From NCBI GenBank assembly GCA_024398635.1, contig JAKSIV010000018.1, forward strand, positions 1 to 43,657: DNA of 43,657 nucleotides. Reading direction: 5' to 3'. The notes under the pieces were generated by a model. That model was not told where the DNA came from, searched no databases, and saw only the letters and a list, made by a program, of their open reading frames with translations. Position 1 is the first letter of the stretch; each line of letters opens with the position of its first letter. Made by a program: the position numbers and the translations under genes. The DNA comes from Bacteroidaceae bacterium. Lineage in GTDB: Bacteria > Bacteroidota > Bacteroidia > Bacteroidales > Bacteroidaceae. Below are positions 33,954 through 43,475 of this stretch, one piece after another.

Positions 33954-35384
33954 ATGCTTATGAAAAGGATCCTAATCTGTATAATATCCGTTCTGTTCTG
34001 TATGCCCTCCATGGCACAGGACGATCCCGTCGTAATGACAGTGAACGGATATGATGTCAGGAAATCAGAATTTGAGTATTTCTTTGAAAAGAACAACATC
34101 GAGACTAACGTCACAAGCAAGACCATCAGACAATATGCGGAGTTGTATCTGAATTTCAAACTCAAGGTACAGGCTGCCATTGATGAGGGTATGGACAAGT
34201 CAGAGACTTTTCTGAGTGAATACAAGATGTGCCGTGACGCGCAGGCAGAGGATTATGTTATCGACATGGATTTCCTTGAGAGTATAGCCATTAATTCCTA
34301 CGAGCAGTCAGTAGCTCAAATAGGAGAGTTGGGACTTGTGGATCTTTATGTCATCTCTTCAATTCCCACAGAAAATACCCAGGAGTCTTTGGACAAGAGT
34401 TTTGAGCTGATGCAATCGGTATATGGGAAGCTTAAGGCTGGTGAGTCTTTCCAATCTTTGGCCAGAAGGTATTCAAGTGATGACCTGGCTGCAAAGGGCG
34501 GTGAGGCCGGTTGGGTATCCCGCAGCCAGTTGCCTGAAGATGTAGCCGCAATCGTCTTTTCTCTCAAGGAGGGTCAGTACAGTGAGCCTTTCATATCCGA
34601 TGGCATAGCATTCATCGTAATGGTTAACGGCCGCCGTGAATTGGGAACCTATGAGGAGAACCGTGACGATATATACAGCTGGCTGTATGAATCAGGTGCT
34701 TTTGACGAGGCAAAACGTCGCAGGGCCAACGAATATGCCGACAGTTTGGGATGGACAGTAAGGGATGATGAAGCTGTAGCATATCTGGACAGTGTCCTTG
34801 ATGAGATTGAACCTGATTTCGGAAATATCGCAAGAGAGTATCATGACGGTCTTCTGGTGTTTGATATAAGCAACCGCGAGATATGGGAAATGGTATCGAA
34901 CCACCCTGAAGAGATGGAGGCATATTTCGAGTCTCACCGCAAACAGTTCAAGTTTGACGAACCCTGTTTCAAGGGAATGCTTCTGTTCTGCCGGAATGAG
35001 GAGACCTTTAATCAGATAAAGCCTGTTCTGGAGAGAAATGACATGAGCGTATGGATTGATTCCATACTGGCATTCAACAGCGGAGATATCAGGATTCGTG
35101 TCATGAGAGGTTCTCTCGAAACGGGAATATTCAAAAAGGGTCAGAATGAGTACGTGGACAAGATCGTATTCGGTGTGGGAGATTATGAGCCCATGACAGG
35201 CTATCCTTACGTAAACGTGGTAGGAAGAGTGCTGAAACAGCCCGACTCAATCAATGATGTGGCAGGTGAGGTTGCCGAGGAGTATCAGAATTATCTTGAG
35301 AACGAGTGGCTCAAGAAGCTGCGCAGCAAATATAAGCACAAGATATATAAGAAGGCCCTCAAGAAGGTCAGTCTGGATAAATGA
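33954..35384 (+). CDS. Periplasmic peptidyl-prolyl isomerase/chaperone, PpiC type
   Basis: A 476-residue exported protein with a signal peptide ending near PSMAQ (about residue 22). One rotamase (parvulin/PpiC) domain lies at about 125-225: LVDLYVISSIP, SFQSLARRYSSDD, KGGEAGWVSRSQLP and GQYSEPFISDGIAFIVMV. The C-terminal half has further SurA-like helical segments and a Lys-rich tail. It should assist folding of outer membrane proteins. ATG 33960 (MKRILIC) is an equally good start. The next gene overlaps by ATGA. It is the first of three related folding factors before an OstA-like gene. Confidence 0.88.
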   Translation: MLMKRILICIISVLFCMPSMAQDDPVVMTVNGYDVRKSEFEYFFEKNNIETNVTSKTIRQYAELYLNFKLKVQAAIDEGMDKSETFLSEYKMCRDAQAEDYVIDMDFLESIAINSYEQSVAQIGELGLVDLYVISSIPTENTQESLDKSFELMQSVYGKLKAGESFQSLARRYSSDDLAAKGGEAGWVSRSQLPEDVAAIVFSLKEGQYSEPFISDGIAFIVMVNGRRELGTYEENRDDIYSWLYESGAFDEAKRRRANEYADSLGWTVRDDEAVAYLDSVLDEIEPDFGNIAREYHDGLLVFDISNREIWEMVSNHPEEMEAYFESHRKQFKFDEPCFKGMLLFCRNEETFNQIKPVLERNDMSVWIDSILAFNSGDIRIRVMRGSLETGIFKKGQNEYVDKIVFGVGDYEPMTGYPYVNVVGRVLKQPDSINDVAGEVAEEYQNYLENEWLKKLRSKYKHKIYKKALKKVSLDK

Positions 35385-36268
35385 TGAGAGCAATGCAGTC
35401 ACGTAGGGTATTATTTACGGGATTATGGGCAATTCTGTCAATAGTGTTGCTTGTCTCCTGTAAATGGAAAAAAAGCGTGACGGAATATGTCTATGGAAAA
35501 ACGCCGATAGTTGAGATTGGCACCGATGTCCTTTATGAAGAGGATATCAGACAGGTTCTTCCGTTAGGTTTGTCTGATGCCGACAGTACCCTGTTTGCCC
35601 GGCAGTTTATAAAAAACTGGGCTCAGGATGTGCTCTTTTATCAGAATGCCATACGTAACATCCCCGATACAAAAGACATTGACCGTCTGGTAGAGAATTA
35701 TCGCCGGTCACTTATCGAGCATGAATATCAGCGTCGTCTTATTGAGCAGAAGTTTTCATCGGAGATATCCGATGAGGAGATAGAGCAGTTCTATAACGAC
35801 AACGAACGTCTGTTTGTGCTGGATGAGTCCTTACTCAAAGGGTTGTTCCTTAAGATTTCAAACAAGTCACATGACCTTTCGGATATAAGGAAACTGTATA
35901 CACAGCAGGATGACGAGTCATTTGAGGAGATAGAGAAATACAGTATCCGTAATGCTGCGCGATGCGAATTCTTCTATGACAACTGGCGTACGGTAGCGGA
36001 GATTGAGGTCTTGCTTCCTGTAATGGAAAAGCCGCTGGAGACTATGCTGAAAGACAATGTCAGCTTTGAGTTCAAGGATGAGGAGTACATATACCTGCTC
36101 AATGTGAGTGAGTATGCGCTCAAGGGTGGAATTGAGCCGTTGGATCATGCCCGTTCCAGGATACGCGGACTGCTTATCAACAGCAATGAAGTGTCATACA
36201 TGCGGAAAATCAAGGAGGATCTGTATGATGCTGCCATAGAAAAGAACAGAATCGTTTTTCATCAATAG
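35381..36268 (+). CDS. SurA-like periplasmic lipoprotein lacking a rotamase domain
   Basis: A 295-residue protein with a lipoprotein signal (LSIVLLVSC, lipobox Cys at about residue 27), so it should be membrane-anchored. The N-terminal helical part (DVLYEEDIRQVLPLGLSDADSTLFARQFIKNWAQDVLFYQNA) looks like the SurA N-terminal chaperone core. The middle region aligns by position with a PpiC domain, but the rotamase signatures (SxDxxxxxGGxLGW type) are not visible. It probably acts as a holdase. It is coupled to the gene before it and lies nine bases ahead of a double-rotamase SurA gene. It is named from context and weak resemblance. Confidence 0.75.
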   Translation: MMRAMQSRRVLFTGLWAILSIVLLVSCKWKKSVTEYVYGKTPIVEIGTDVLYEEDIRQVLPLGLSDADSTLFARQFIKNWAQDVLFYQNAIRNIPDTKDIDRLVENYRRSLIEHEYQRRLIEQKFSSEISDEEIEQFYNDNERLFVLDESLLKGLFLKISNKSHDLSDIRKLYTQQDDESFEEIEKYSIRNAARCEFFYDNWRTVAEIEVLLPVMEKPLETMLKDNVSFEFKDEEYIYLLNVSEYALKGGIEPLDHARSRIRGLLINSNEVSYMRKIKEDLYDAAIEKNRIVFHQ

Positions 36269-36277
36269 AAAATACAA

Positions 36278-37642
36278 ATGAAAAAAAACATATTCATCAC
36301 AGTCTGTCTTCTTACTGCATTCTGTTTGCAGTCTGCAGCCCAGGGCAGTGTCATAGACGAGATTGTCTGGGTTGTCGGTGACGAGGCTATCTATAAGTCA
36401 GAGGTTGAGGAGGCTCGTCAGAATGCCCAGATGAACGGCGTCCAGTGGGATGGTGATCCTTATTGCGTAATTCCCGAGCAACTTGCGGTTAACAAACTGT
36501 TCCTTAACCAGGCGGAGCTTGACAGTATTTTCGCGACAGACGATGATGTCTCACATTATGTCGAATCCAGGTATAAGGATTATGTCAACCAGGCCGGATC
36601 AGAAGAGAAACTTGAGGAGTATTCCGGCATGAGTGCCGACCAGATCAAAAGCCGTCTGTACGAGACAAGCCGTCAGGAATATGTGATCACAAAGGTGCGT
36701 GACAAGATAATGTCAAAAGTGAAGGTCACACCGGCAGAGGTAAGACGGTATCTCAAGGATATGTCTCCCGATGAAATACCTGTTATCCCCACTCAGGTCG
36801 AGGTCCAGATTATAACCTTGGATCCTGTGATCCCCCAGGAAGAGATAGATGCCGTTAAGGCAGAACTTCGCGATTATATAGACCGTGTGCAGTCAGGAGA
36901 GGTCTCTTTCTCTACATTGGCCCTCCTTTACTCGGAGGATCCGAGTTCTGCCCGTAACGGAGGTGACTTGGGCTTTTTCGGACGCGGTGAGATGGTGCCT
37001 GAATTCTCGGCTGTGGCTTTCAATATGACTGATCCCAGTAAAATATCAAAGATAGTCGAGACAGAATACGGATTCCATATCCTGCAGTTCGTGGAAAGGC
37101 TGGGTGACCGTGTTAGGGTGCGTCATATTCTGCGTAAGCCACGTATACCGATGGCGAGTGTGAACGAATGCCTTGGCCGTCTTGACACTATAGCCAGTGG
37201 TATACGCAACGGACAGCATACATTCGAGTTCTGTGTGGCAGCATACTCGCAGGACAAAGACACCCGCAACAACAACGGTCTTATGTCTCACGTTATCGAA
37301 CCCGGTGCTCCAGGCATATCCAAGTATGAGATGCAGGAGCTTCCGCAGGATGTTGCTAAAGTCGTTGACAGAATGCATGTGGGCGAGATTTCAGACCCGT
37401 TCGTGCTGCAGCTCAACAACGGTAAGACCACTTGTGCCATCGTCAAGCTCAAGAGCAAGATAAACGGACATAAGGCTAATATGGCCGAAGACTATGAGAT
37501 ACTTTTCGAGCTGGTAAGCGGTATGCGTCAGCAGGAGGCTCTTGAGAAGTGGATCCGCGACAAACAGCGCACCACTTATGTCCGTATCAGCGAAGGCTGG
37601 AACGATTGTGATTTCAGATATCCCGGCTGGGGTAAATATTAA
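36278..37642 (+). CDS. SurA-type periplasmic chaperone with two rotamase domains
   Basis: A 454-residue exported protein: signal peptide to about residue 21 (LQSAAQ), then the SurA N-terminal chaperone core starting VIDEIVWVVGDEAIYKSEVEEA. A first PpiC domain at about 170-275 has SEDPSSARNGGDLGFFGRGEMVPEFSAVAF and EYGFHILQFVER. A second, more divergent one at about 278-390 has VRVRHIL and SQDKDTRNNNGLM. This is the domain order of E. coli SurA. It should escort beta-barrel proteins to the outer membrane. The adjoining OstA-like gene and two related chaperones suggest a dedicated envelope assembly operon. Confidence 0.92.
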   Translation: MKKNIFITVCLLTAFCLQSAAQGSVIDEIVWVVGDEAIYKSEVEEARQNAQMNGVQWDGDPYCVIPEQLAVNKLFLNQAELDSIFATDDDVSHYVESRYKDYVNQAGSEEKLEEYSGMSADQIKSRLYETSRQEYVITKVRDKIMSKVKVTPAEVRRYLKDMSPDEIPVIPTQVEVQIITLDPVIPQEEIDAVKAELRDYIDRVQSGEVSFSTLALLYSEDPSSARNGGDLGFFGRGEMVPEFSAVAFNMTDPSKISKIVETEYGFHILQFVERLGDRVRVRHILRKPRIPMASVNECLGRLDTIASGIRNGQHTFEFCVAAYSQDKDTRNNNGLMSHVIEPGAPGISKYEMQELPQDVAKVVDRMHVGEISDPFVLQLNNGKTTCAIVKLKSKINGHKANMAEDYEILFELVSGMRQQEALEKWIRDKQRTTYVRISEGWNDCDFRYPGWGKY

Positions 37643-37659
37643 TCGGGATTAAAGTCAGG

Positions 37660-39321
37660 ATGTTTAATCTCAGGTCATTCTTTTTTGTGCTCATGCTGGG
37701 TTGCATGACGGCTGTCGCAGCGCAGAATGCAGAGATTGCACCTGAATCTGAGATTGAATCCGAATCAGTTGATACCAACTGGGTATATCTTCTCAATGCC
37801 GATGTCATTCGTTATGAGGAGTGGGTTAATCCCGATGCACAGCGACTGATGGGTAATGTGGTCTTTCGTCACGACAGCATGTACATGTACTGTGACAGTG
37901 CACTCTTTTATCAGGAACGCAATTCATTCGACGCATATCATAATATCCGGATAGAGCAGGGTGATACCCTGTTCCTGTTTGGAGACTCCCTTTTTTATGA
38001 CGGCAACACCAGACTCCTTCGCGTAATGGATAACGTGCGTCTGGAAAACAAGACTATGATCCTGCTTACCGACCGTCTTAACTATGACCGCAATACCGGG
38101 TTGGGATGGTTCTTTGATGGCGGTACGCTGCTTGATGAGGAGAGTACCCTCATATCTGAATACGGTCAGTTCGATACCAACACCAAGATGGCGGTTTTTA
38201 TGGATGGTGTATCACTGGAGAGCCCTGATTATACGTTGACTTCAGATACCCTTCATTATAACACGGACACTCATATCGCTTTCCTGAACAGTCCCGCTAC
38301 CATTGTCAATGAAGACAATGTGATAAATACAAGCCACGGTCGTTTCAATACCGAGACAAAAAGTGCTGTTTTGCTGGATCGCTCGGTAGTGGAGCAGAAC
38401 GGAGGTGAAACTCATATGACCGGCGACAGTATCGTATATGACAGTGAAGCCGGGATGATGGAGGGATTCGGCCAGGTAATCATAAAAAACTACAAGGACA
38501 AGGTTGATGCACTGGGCGAATACGTCTATTACAACAGGGACAATGACTCGGCTGTCATTACGGGCAGAGCGTTGCTTATAGAGTATTCAGCCGGCGACAG
38601 CATGTTTGCGCATGCCGATACATTCCGTCTGGTGTCATTCTATAATGCGGCACATGACAGCGTGGTGGAGCGTCAGGTCAGGGGCTTCAACAGAGTTCGC
38701 GTATATCGTATGGATTTGCAGATGGTGGCAGACTCAATGGTGTTCACCACCAAGGATTCCAGTCTGACATTATATGATGATCCTATCCTTTGGAACGAGG
38801 ACAGCCAGGTGCTTGGAGAGAAAATCATCTTTTACTTGAATGACAGCACCATAGACTGGGCTCATGTGATAGGTCAGGCGCTGTTTGTGCAGTGGAATGA
38901 TTCCGTTCATTTCAATCAGATTGCCGGGCGTGAGATAAAGGCTTATTTCAAGGCCGGCGAGATAGATTATGCCGATGTGACCGGAAACGTTCAGGCCGTA
39001 TTCTATCCGCTTGATTCTGATTCGGCAATGATAGGAATGAATACGACCGAAGGGTCAAGTCTCAGGACGCATTTCAAGATGCGGGCCGTGGATAAGATTG
39101 TCATGATAGGTCATTCCAACGGAGTGATGTATCCGATGGACAAGTTGGATGAAAAGAAGATGTACCTTCCCAATTTCAGTTGGTTTGACAGGATCAGACC
39201 GCTTGATCCGGATGATGTCTTCTACTGGCGCGGCAAGAGAGCCGAAGAACAGCTTAAGAAGAATAACTCCAACAAGGAAGTTCCTCTTCCCACATTGAAA
39301 GGTAGAAAAGGCAGGAAATAG
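37660..39321 (+). CDS. OstA-like (LptA/LptD N-domain type) periplasmic protein
   Basis: A 553-residue exported protein with a signal peptide ending near VAAQN (about residue 23). The body is a long run of short beta-strand repeats of the OstA/LptA jelly-roll kind, for example RLMGNVVFRHDSMYMYCDSALFYQERNSFDAYHNIRIEQGDTL. No C-terminal beta-barrel is evident and the end is basic. Such proteins would bind or bridge LPS in the periplasm, matching LptB encoded at 25857-26633. It follows the SurA gene by 17 bp and precedes a small membrane protein gene by two bases. Confidence 0.85.
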   Translation: MFNLRSFFFVLMLGCMTAVAAQNAEIAPESEIESESVDTNWVYLLNADVIRYEEWVNPDAQRLMGNVVFRHDSMYMYCDSALFYQERNSFDAYHNIRIEQGDTLFLFGDSLFYDGNTRLLRVMDNVRLENKTMILLTDRLNYDRNTGLGWFFDGGTLLDEESTLISEYGQFDTNTKMAVFMDGVSLESPDYTLTSDTLHYNTDTHIAFLNSPATIVNEDNVINTSHGRFNTETKSAVLLDRSVVEQNGGETHMTGDSIVYDSEAGMMEGFGQVIIKNYKDKVDALGEYVYYNRDNDSAVITGRALLIEYSAGDSMFAHADTFRLVSFYNAAHDSVVERQVRGFNRVRVYRMDLQMVADSMVFTTKDSSLTLYDDPILWNEDSQVLGEKIIFYLNDSTIDWAHVIGQALFVQWNDSVHFNQIAGREIKAYFKAGEIDYADVTGNVQAVFYPLDSDSAMIGMNTTEGSSLRTHFKMRAVDKIVMIGHSNGVMYPMDKLDEKKMYLPNFSWFDRIRPLDPDDVFYWRGKRAEEQLKKNNSNKEVPLPTLKGRKGRK

Positions 39322-39323
39322 TC

Positions 39324-39620
39324 ATGGGAATGTTCAACGTAAGGGAACCGCACCGTTTTGAGCATAAATACATTTATGTTGACGAGCGTAAGGAGAGGCT
39401 GGCCAAAATAGAGGAGAGGGCCAAGCGCGAACTGGGTATGTTGCCCCAGGAGGGTTTCAATCCTGAGAACATACGCGGCAAGTTCGTTGAGGGTACCACT
39501 CACCTTAAGCGCCGTAAGGAGAACGGAGGGCCCAGAATTAGCTTTCCGGTTGCAATCGTGCTTATAGTTCTCCTTGTGATATTCCTTTTATGGATTCTGA
39601 ACGGTAACTCTGTTTTCTGA
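39324..39620 (+). CDS. Small single-pass membrane protein, function unknown
   Basis: A 98-residue protein with a highly charged N-terminal 70 residues (FEHKYIYVDERKERLAKIEERAKRELGM) and one C-terminal transmembrane helix (about 74-92, FPVAIVLIVLLVIFLLWIL). There is no signal peptide, so the charged part is likely cytoplasmic and the protein tail-anchored. It starts two bases after the OstA-like gene and ends seven bases before mutL, so it is firmly within the operon. I recognise no family name; similar small proteins occur in related genomes at this site, as far as I recall. Confidence 0.75.
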   Translation: MGMFNVREPHRFEHKYIYVDERKERLAKIEERAKRELGMLPQEGFNPENIRGKFVEGTTHLKRRKENGGPRISFPVAIVLIVLLVIFLLWILNGNSVF

Positions 39621-39627
39621 GATAAAT

Positions 39628-41436
39628 ATGGAGAGTAAGGTAAGGGTTCTTTCACAGCAGGTTGCCAGCCAGATTGCCGCAGGAGAGGTGGTAAACCGCC
39701 CTGCATCGGTAGTCAAGGAGCTGGTGGAGAATGCTGTCGACGCCGGTGCGGACAGTATCAAGGTGGTGCTGACTGATGCGGGCCGGACCTCCATACAGGT
39801 TACTGATAACGGTTGCGGCATGAACAGTGAGGATGCACGCACGGCATTCGAGCGTCATGCCACCTCCAAGATACGTGAGTCTGATGACCTGTTTTCACTT
39901 ACTACATTCGGATTTCGCGGCGAGGCTCTGCCTTCAATAGCTGCAGTGGCCGAAGTCCAGTTGCGTACACGTACTGCCGACAGTGAGACAGGAACCGCCA
40001 TAACGATCAAGGCTTCTGAGATTGAACAGCAGGAGCCATGCGTTTGTCCTGCCGGCAGCACATTCACTGTCCGCAATCTATTTTACAATGTGCCGGCACG
40101 GCGTAAGTTCCTCAAGAGTAACCAAACGGAATTCGGTCATATACTTACCGAGATAGGACGTGTGGCACTGGCTCATCCCGAGGTAGCTGTAGAGCTTACC
40201 CATCAGGGAGAACAGATATTGTCATTGCCGCCATCGGCCATAAAACAGCGTATAATCAACCTTTTTGGCCGTAAGATGAATGAAGCACTGCTGCCGGTTG
40301 AGGTTGAGACATCGGTGGTCAGGATAAGCGGATTCTGCTCCAATCTGGATAATGTCAAGGGCAAGGGCGCCAAGCAGTTCTTCTTTGTGAATGGCCGTTT
40401 CATGCGTCATCCCTATTTCCATAAGGCTGTACTGAGTGCCTATGAGGGACTTGTCCCGGAGAGTGACCAACCGTCATATTTCCTGTTCCTGAATGTTCCG
40501 CCCGAAACGATTGACGTCAATATCCATCCTACCAAGACCGAGATAAAGTTCCAGGACGAGCAGGTTATATGGAAGATACTCATGGCTGCCGTCAAGGAGA
40601 CCGTGGGCCGTTTTGAGGAGATGCCGACCATAGATTTCAATACGGCCGATATGCCCGATATTCCCATCTATGACGCGTCACGTCCGGTAACACAACCCAG
40701 GGTTAGCTATAACCCGGATTTCAATCCGTTCTCGGGCAGTCGCATTGAGACAGGTCAGTCCCGCGCCAACAGGGAGAACTGGAGTAAACTGTACGGAGAC
40801 GCAATAGAACGTAAGGTCAATGACGGTGCCATTCCGTTTACGCCTATGAGCGGAACTCTTGTGCAGCCCGAGGATGAGACGCTGAAGCCTTATCAGTTTG
40901 CAGACCGCTTTATCCTTGTTCCTTCCGAACAGGGACTGATGATAATAGATCAGCATCGTGCGCATGTGAGAGTGCTGTACGACAGGTTTATGGCTTCGGC
41001 CAGGAGCAGTGTCTCCGCATCACAGGGTTTGCTGTTTCCCGAGATGTTCCAGCTGTCGGCTTCGGATGCCGCCGCGTTTGCCGAACTCAAACCCCGTTTT
41101 GCAGCCCTCGGTTTTGACCTTTCCGATATGGGACGCGGCGCTATTGCCGTGCAGGGTGTTCCGTCAGGGATGGAGGGACAGGATTATGAGCGTCTCATCA
41201 CCGATATGATTGCCGATTTGCGTATCAATCCCACCCATGAGGAGGAGCGCCAGTTGGAGAGTATGGCTCTGGCTATGGCACGTAAGGCTGCAATTCCGTC
41301 AGGACGCCGTCTGTCTGAAAAAGAGATGCAGGAACTGGTACGCTCCCTGAAAGCATGCAGCATGCCTTCGCGTACACCCGATGCCAAGACAATTTATTTG
41401 ATTAAATCTGAAGAGGAAATCTCCAAGTGGTTCTGA
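39628..41436 (+). CDS. mutL: DNA mismatch repair protein MutL
   Basis: A GHKL ATPase that links MutS mismatch recognition to strand removal. It has 602 residues. ATPase motifs are intact: ELVENAVDAG (31-40), DNGCGM (60-65), HATSKI (77-82) and GFRGEAL (95-101). The C-terminal dimerisation domain is present from about residue 425. Its would-be endonuclease motif reads DQHRAHVRVLYD at 441-452, with Val where the DQHA(X)2E(X)4E motif has its first Glu. The later Cys/His motifs are also altered (R552 for Cys; C577 without the following His). Its stop codon abuts that of the convergent YitT gene. Confidence 0.95.
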   Translation: MESKVRVLSQQVASQIAAGEVVNRPASVVKELVENAVDAGADSIKVVLTDAGRTSIQVTDNGCGMNSEDARTAFERHATSKIRESDDLFSLTTFGFRGEALPSIAAVAEVQLRTRTADSETGTAITIKASEIEQQEPCVCPAGSTFTVRNLFYNVPARRKFLKSNQTEFGHILTEIGRVALAHPEVAVELTHQGEQILSLPPSAIKQRIINLFGRKMNEALLPVEVETSVVRISGFCSNLDNVKGKGAKQFFFVNGRFMRHPYFHKAVLSAYEGLVPESDQPSYFLFLNVPPETIDVNIHPTKTEIKFQDEQVIWKILMAAVKETVGRFEEMPTIDFNTADMPDIPIYDASRPVTQPRVSYNPDFNPFSGSRIETGQSRANRENWSKLYGDAIERKVNDGAIPFTPMSGTLVQPEDETLKPYQFADRFILVPSEQGLMIIDQHRAHVRVLYDRFMASARSSVSASQGLLFPEMFQLSASDAAAFAELKPRFAALGFDLSDMGRGAIAVQGVPSGMEGQDYERLITDMIADLRINPTHEEERQLESMALAMARKAAIPSGRRLSEKEMQELVRSLKACSMPSRTPDAKTIYLIKSEEEISKWF

Positions 41437-42375
41437 TCAACCTATAGGACCGCGCTTGTGTTTATTCCAGAGCCCGTATACTTCACTTACATTACCGGCG
41501 GTAATGAATCCGTGAATATCGTTCTTCTTCATGAAGTCCATCAGACTTGAGAACTCATCCTGTGTAAGCAGAGCCTGGATCTCTATATTCTCCTTACCGC
41601 TGTATCCGCCGGTCACTTTATAGAGACTGCATCCACGGTCCAGTTCTTCAATGATGTATTTGCGCAGTATTTCATGACTTGAGGATATTATACATACCCT
41701 CTTGCGCTTGTTTATGCTGGCTGTAAAATAGTCAACAACAATACCGTTTATCCAGGTACCTATCAGACCTACCACTACCATGCGGAACGGGTTGATGGCG
41801 AAAGCTGAGCAGCATATTATCGCTCCGGCTACGGAAATGGATGCGCCTATGTCAAAGTGAAGGTACTTGTTTACTATCTTGGCCAGAATGTCAAGTCCGC
41901 CCGTGGAGGCGTTGATGTGAAACAGTATGGCTTGCGATGCGCTCAGCAACAGAACGAAACAGCACAGGTCCAACCAGACGTCGCCCATGACTGATGTTCC
42001 GTCGGTGAGTACATTGGATACCGGAAGTACCTTCTCCCAAAGATCCATAAGCGGACCCAGGATGAGGGCTGTATAAACGGTCTTTATGCCAAACTCCTTG
42101 TCGATAAGGAGATATGCCATGATAAGCAGTACTGCATTTATAATGACAATGACCGTTGATACCTTGACGGTCATCCCAAACAGTTCAAAGATTCCGCTGA
42201 TAACGATGGACAGACCTGAAATACTACCCACAATCAGTTTGCCGGGAACCAGGAAATAGTTCACTGCCAGTGCGGCGATAGCCATACCGAAAGTCATGAC
42301 GAAAAGCTCTTTCCAGAACTTCCATGTCTGTACCGCACTCCATGCGGTATTAGCCACATCCTTGATTTTGCTCAT
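41437..42375 (-). CDS. YitT family membrane protein
   Basis: A 312-residue integral membrane protein with five or six hydrophobic segments (first about 24-45, ELFVMTFGMAIAALAVNYFLVPGKL). A C-terminal cytoplasmic DUF2179 domain (about 225-310) begins KRVCIISSSHEILRKYIIEELDRGCSLYKVTGGYSG. This matches the YitT/DUF161 family, whose transport substrate is not known. It lies 23 bp after trpS and is probably co-transcribed. Its TGA abuts the mutL TGA with no terminator between. Confidence 0.9.
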   Translation of the reverse strand: MSKIKDVANTAWSAVQTWKFWKELFVMTFGMAIAALAVNYFLVPGKLIVGSISGLSIVISGIFELFGMTVKVSTVIVIINAVLLIMAYLLIDKEFGIKTVYTALILGPLMDLWEKVLPVSNVLTDGTSVMGDVWLDLCCFVLLLSASQAILFHINASTGGLDILAKIVNKYLHFDIGASISVAGAIICCSAFAINPFRMVVVGLIGTWINGIVVDYFTASINKRKRVCIISSSHEILRKYIIEELDRGCSLYKVTGGYSGKENIEIQALLTQDEFSSLMDFMKKNDIHGFITAGNVSEVYGLWNKHKRGPIG

Positions 42376-42398
42376 ATAGTCCTTTTTTTACGGGGTGC

Positions 42399-43391
42399 TT
42401 AATACACCTTGAATCCTATGATCTGGCGTACTTCACGCAGAGTCTTTGATGCACTCTCGCGTGCCTTCTCGGCTCCGGCGCGTGCAATCCTGTCCAGCAA
42501 CTCCTTGTTGCTTGCGTACTCTTTTATGCGCTCACGAATGGGATCGGTTGCTGCTACGATATCCTCGGCAAGCTGCTTCTTAAGGTCGCCGTAACGCAGC
42601 GTGCAGTCATTCCACCTGTCGTTGAAATAGTTGTATGTGTCCTTTGCCGAGACAACGTCAAGCAGTGTAAAGAGATTTTGGATAACCTCCGGTTTCTCAC
42701 TGTTGGGTGCCTGTGGGCCGGCATCGGTCACAGCCTTCATAACCTTTTTGCGGATTACTGAAGGCTCGTCGCACAGGTAGATACAGTTGCCTTCACTCTT
42801 GCCCATCTTGCCTGATCCGTCCAGTCCGGGAATCTTGATACCTCCCTCTTTGGCCAGGGAGAATGATGCGGGCTCAGGGAAGTAGTCCACTTTATACATC
42901 TGGTTGAAACGGCGTGCAAACTTGCGTGCCATCTCCATGTTCTGCTCCTGATCCTTACCTACCGGAACTTTGTTGGCCTTATGGATAATGATGTCCGATG
43001 CCATCAGGGTGGGGTATGTAAGCAGACCGGCATTTACGTTATCGGGCTGCTTGCGTGCTTTCTCCTTGAATGAGGTGACACGTTCCAACTCGCCCAGATA
43101 GGCGTTCATATTGAGATAAAGGTAGAGCTCAACCACCTCGGGTACGTCGCTCTGTACGTAAATTGTAGCCTTTTCGGGGTCCAAACCGCATGCCAGGTAT
43201 TCGGCCAGGATGGTGCAGACGCTGTTTTGGATATTCTCAGGGGTCGGGTGAGTAGTCAGGGAGTGCCAGTCTGCAATAAAGAAGAAGCATCTGTACAAAT
43301 CCTGAAGCTTTATGAAGCTTGTTACTGCACCATAGTAGTTGCCAAGGTGAAGGTTTCCTGTAGGGCGTATGCCGCTGAGAACTGTTTCCAT
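42399..43391 (-). CDS. trpS: Tryptophanyl-tRNA synthetase
   Basis: A class Ic aminoacyl-tRNA synthetase charging tRNA-Trp. It has 330 residues with the HIGH-equivalent loop GIRPTGNLHLGNYYGA near the N-terminus and the KMSKS-equivalent GSGKMGKSEGN. The length is standard for bacterial TrpRS. The start at 43391 (METVLSG) is preferred to the in-frame ATG at 43439, which adds 16 non-family residues and lies upstream of a promoter-like element (43417-43448). Confidence 0.96.
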   Translation of the reverse strand: METVLSGIRPTGNLHLGNYYGAVTSFIKLQDLYRCFFFIADWHSLTTHPTPENIQNSVCTILAEYLACGLDPEKATIYVQSDVPEVVELYLYLNMNAYLGELERVTSFKEKARKQPDNVNAGLLTYPTLMASDIIIHKANKVPVGKDQEQNMEMARKFARRFNQMYKVDYFPEPASFSLAKEGGIKIPGLDGSGKMGKSEGNCIYLCDEPSVIRKKVMKAVTDAGPQAPNSEKPEVIQNLFTLLDVVSAKDTYNYFNDRWNDCTLRYGDLKKQLAEDIVAATDPIRERIKEYASNKELLDRIARAGAEKARESASKTLREVRQIIGFKVY

Positions 43392-43416
43392 ATTATATTT
43401 TAGTGTTTTTGCACCG

Positions 43417-43448
43417 CGAAGATACCATAAAAGAGCCATACAGGGAAA
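43417..43448 (-). promoter_or_regulatory. Probable promoter of trpS
   Basis: On the minus strand, TTTC (43448-43445), 20-bp spacer, TATCTTCG (43424-43417). The -7 element has one mismatch (C for T) to TAnnTTTG. Confidence 0.45.
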
Positions 43449-43475
43449 AATATTGCAAAAAAAGGACCGAAAGTT

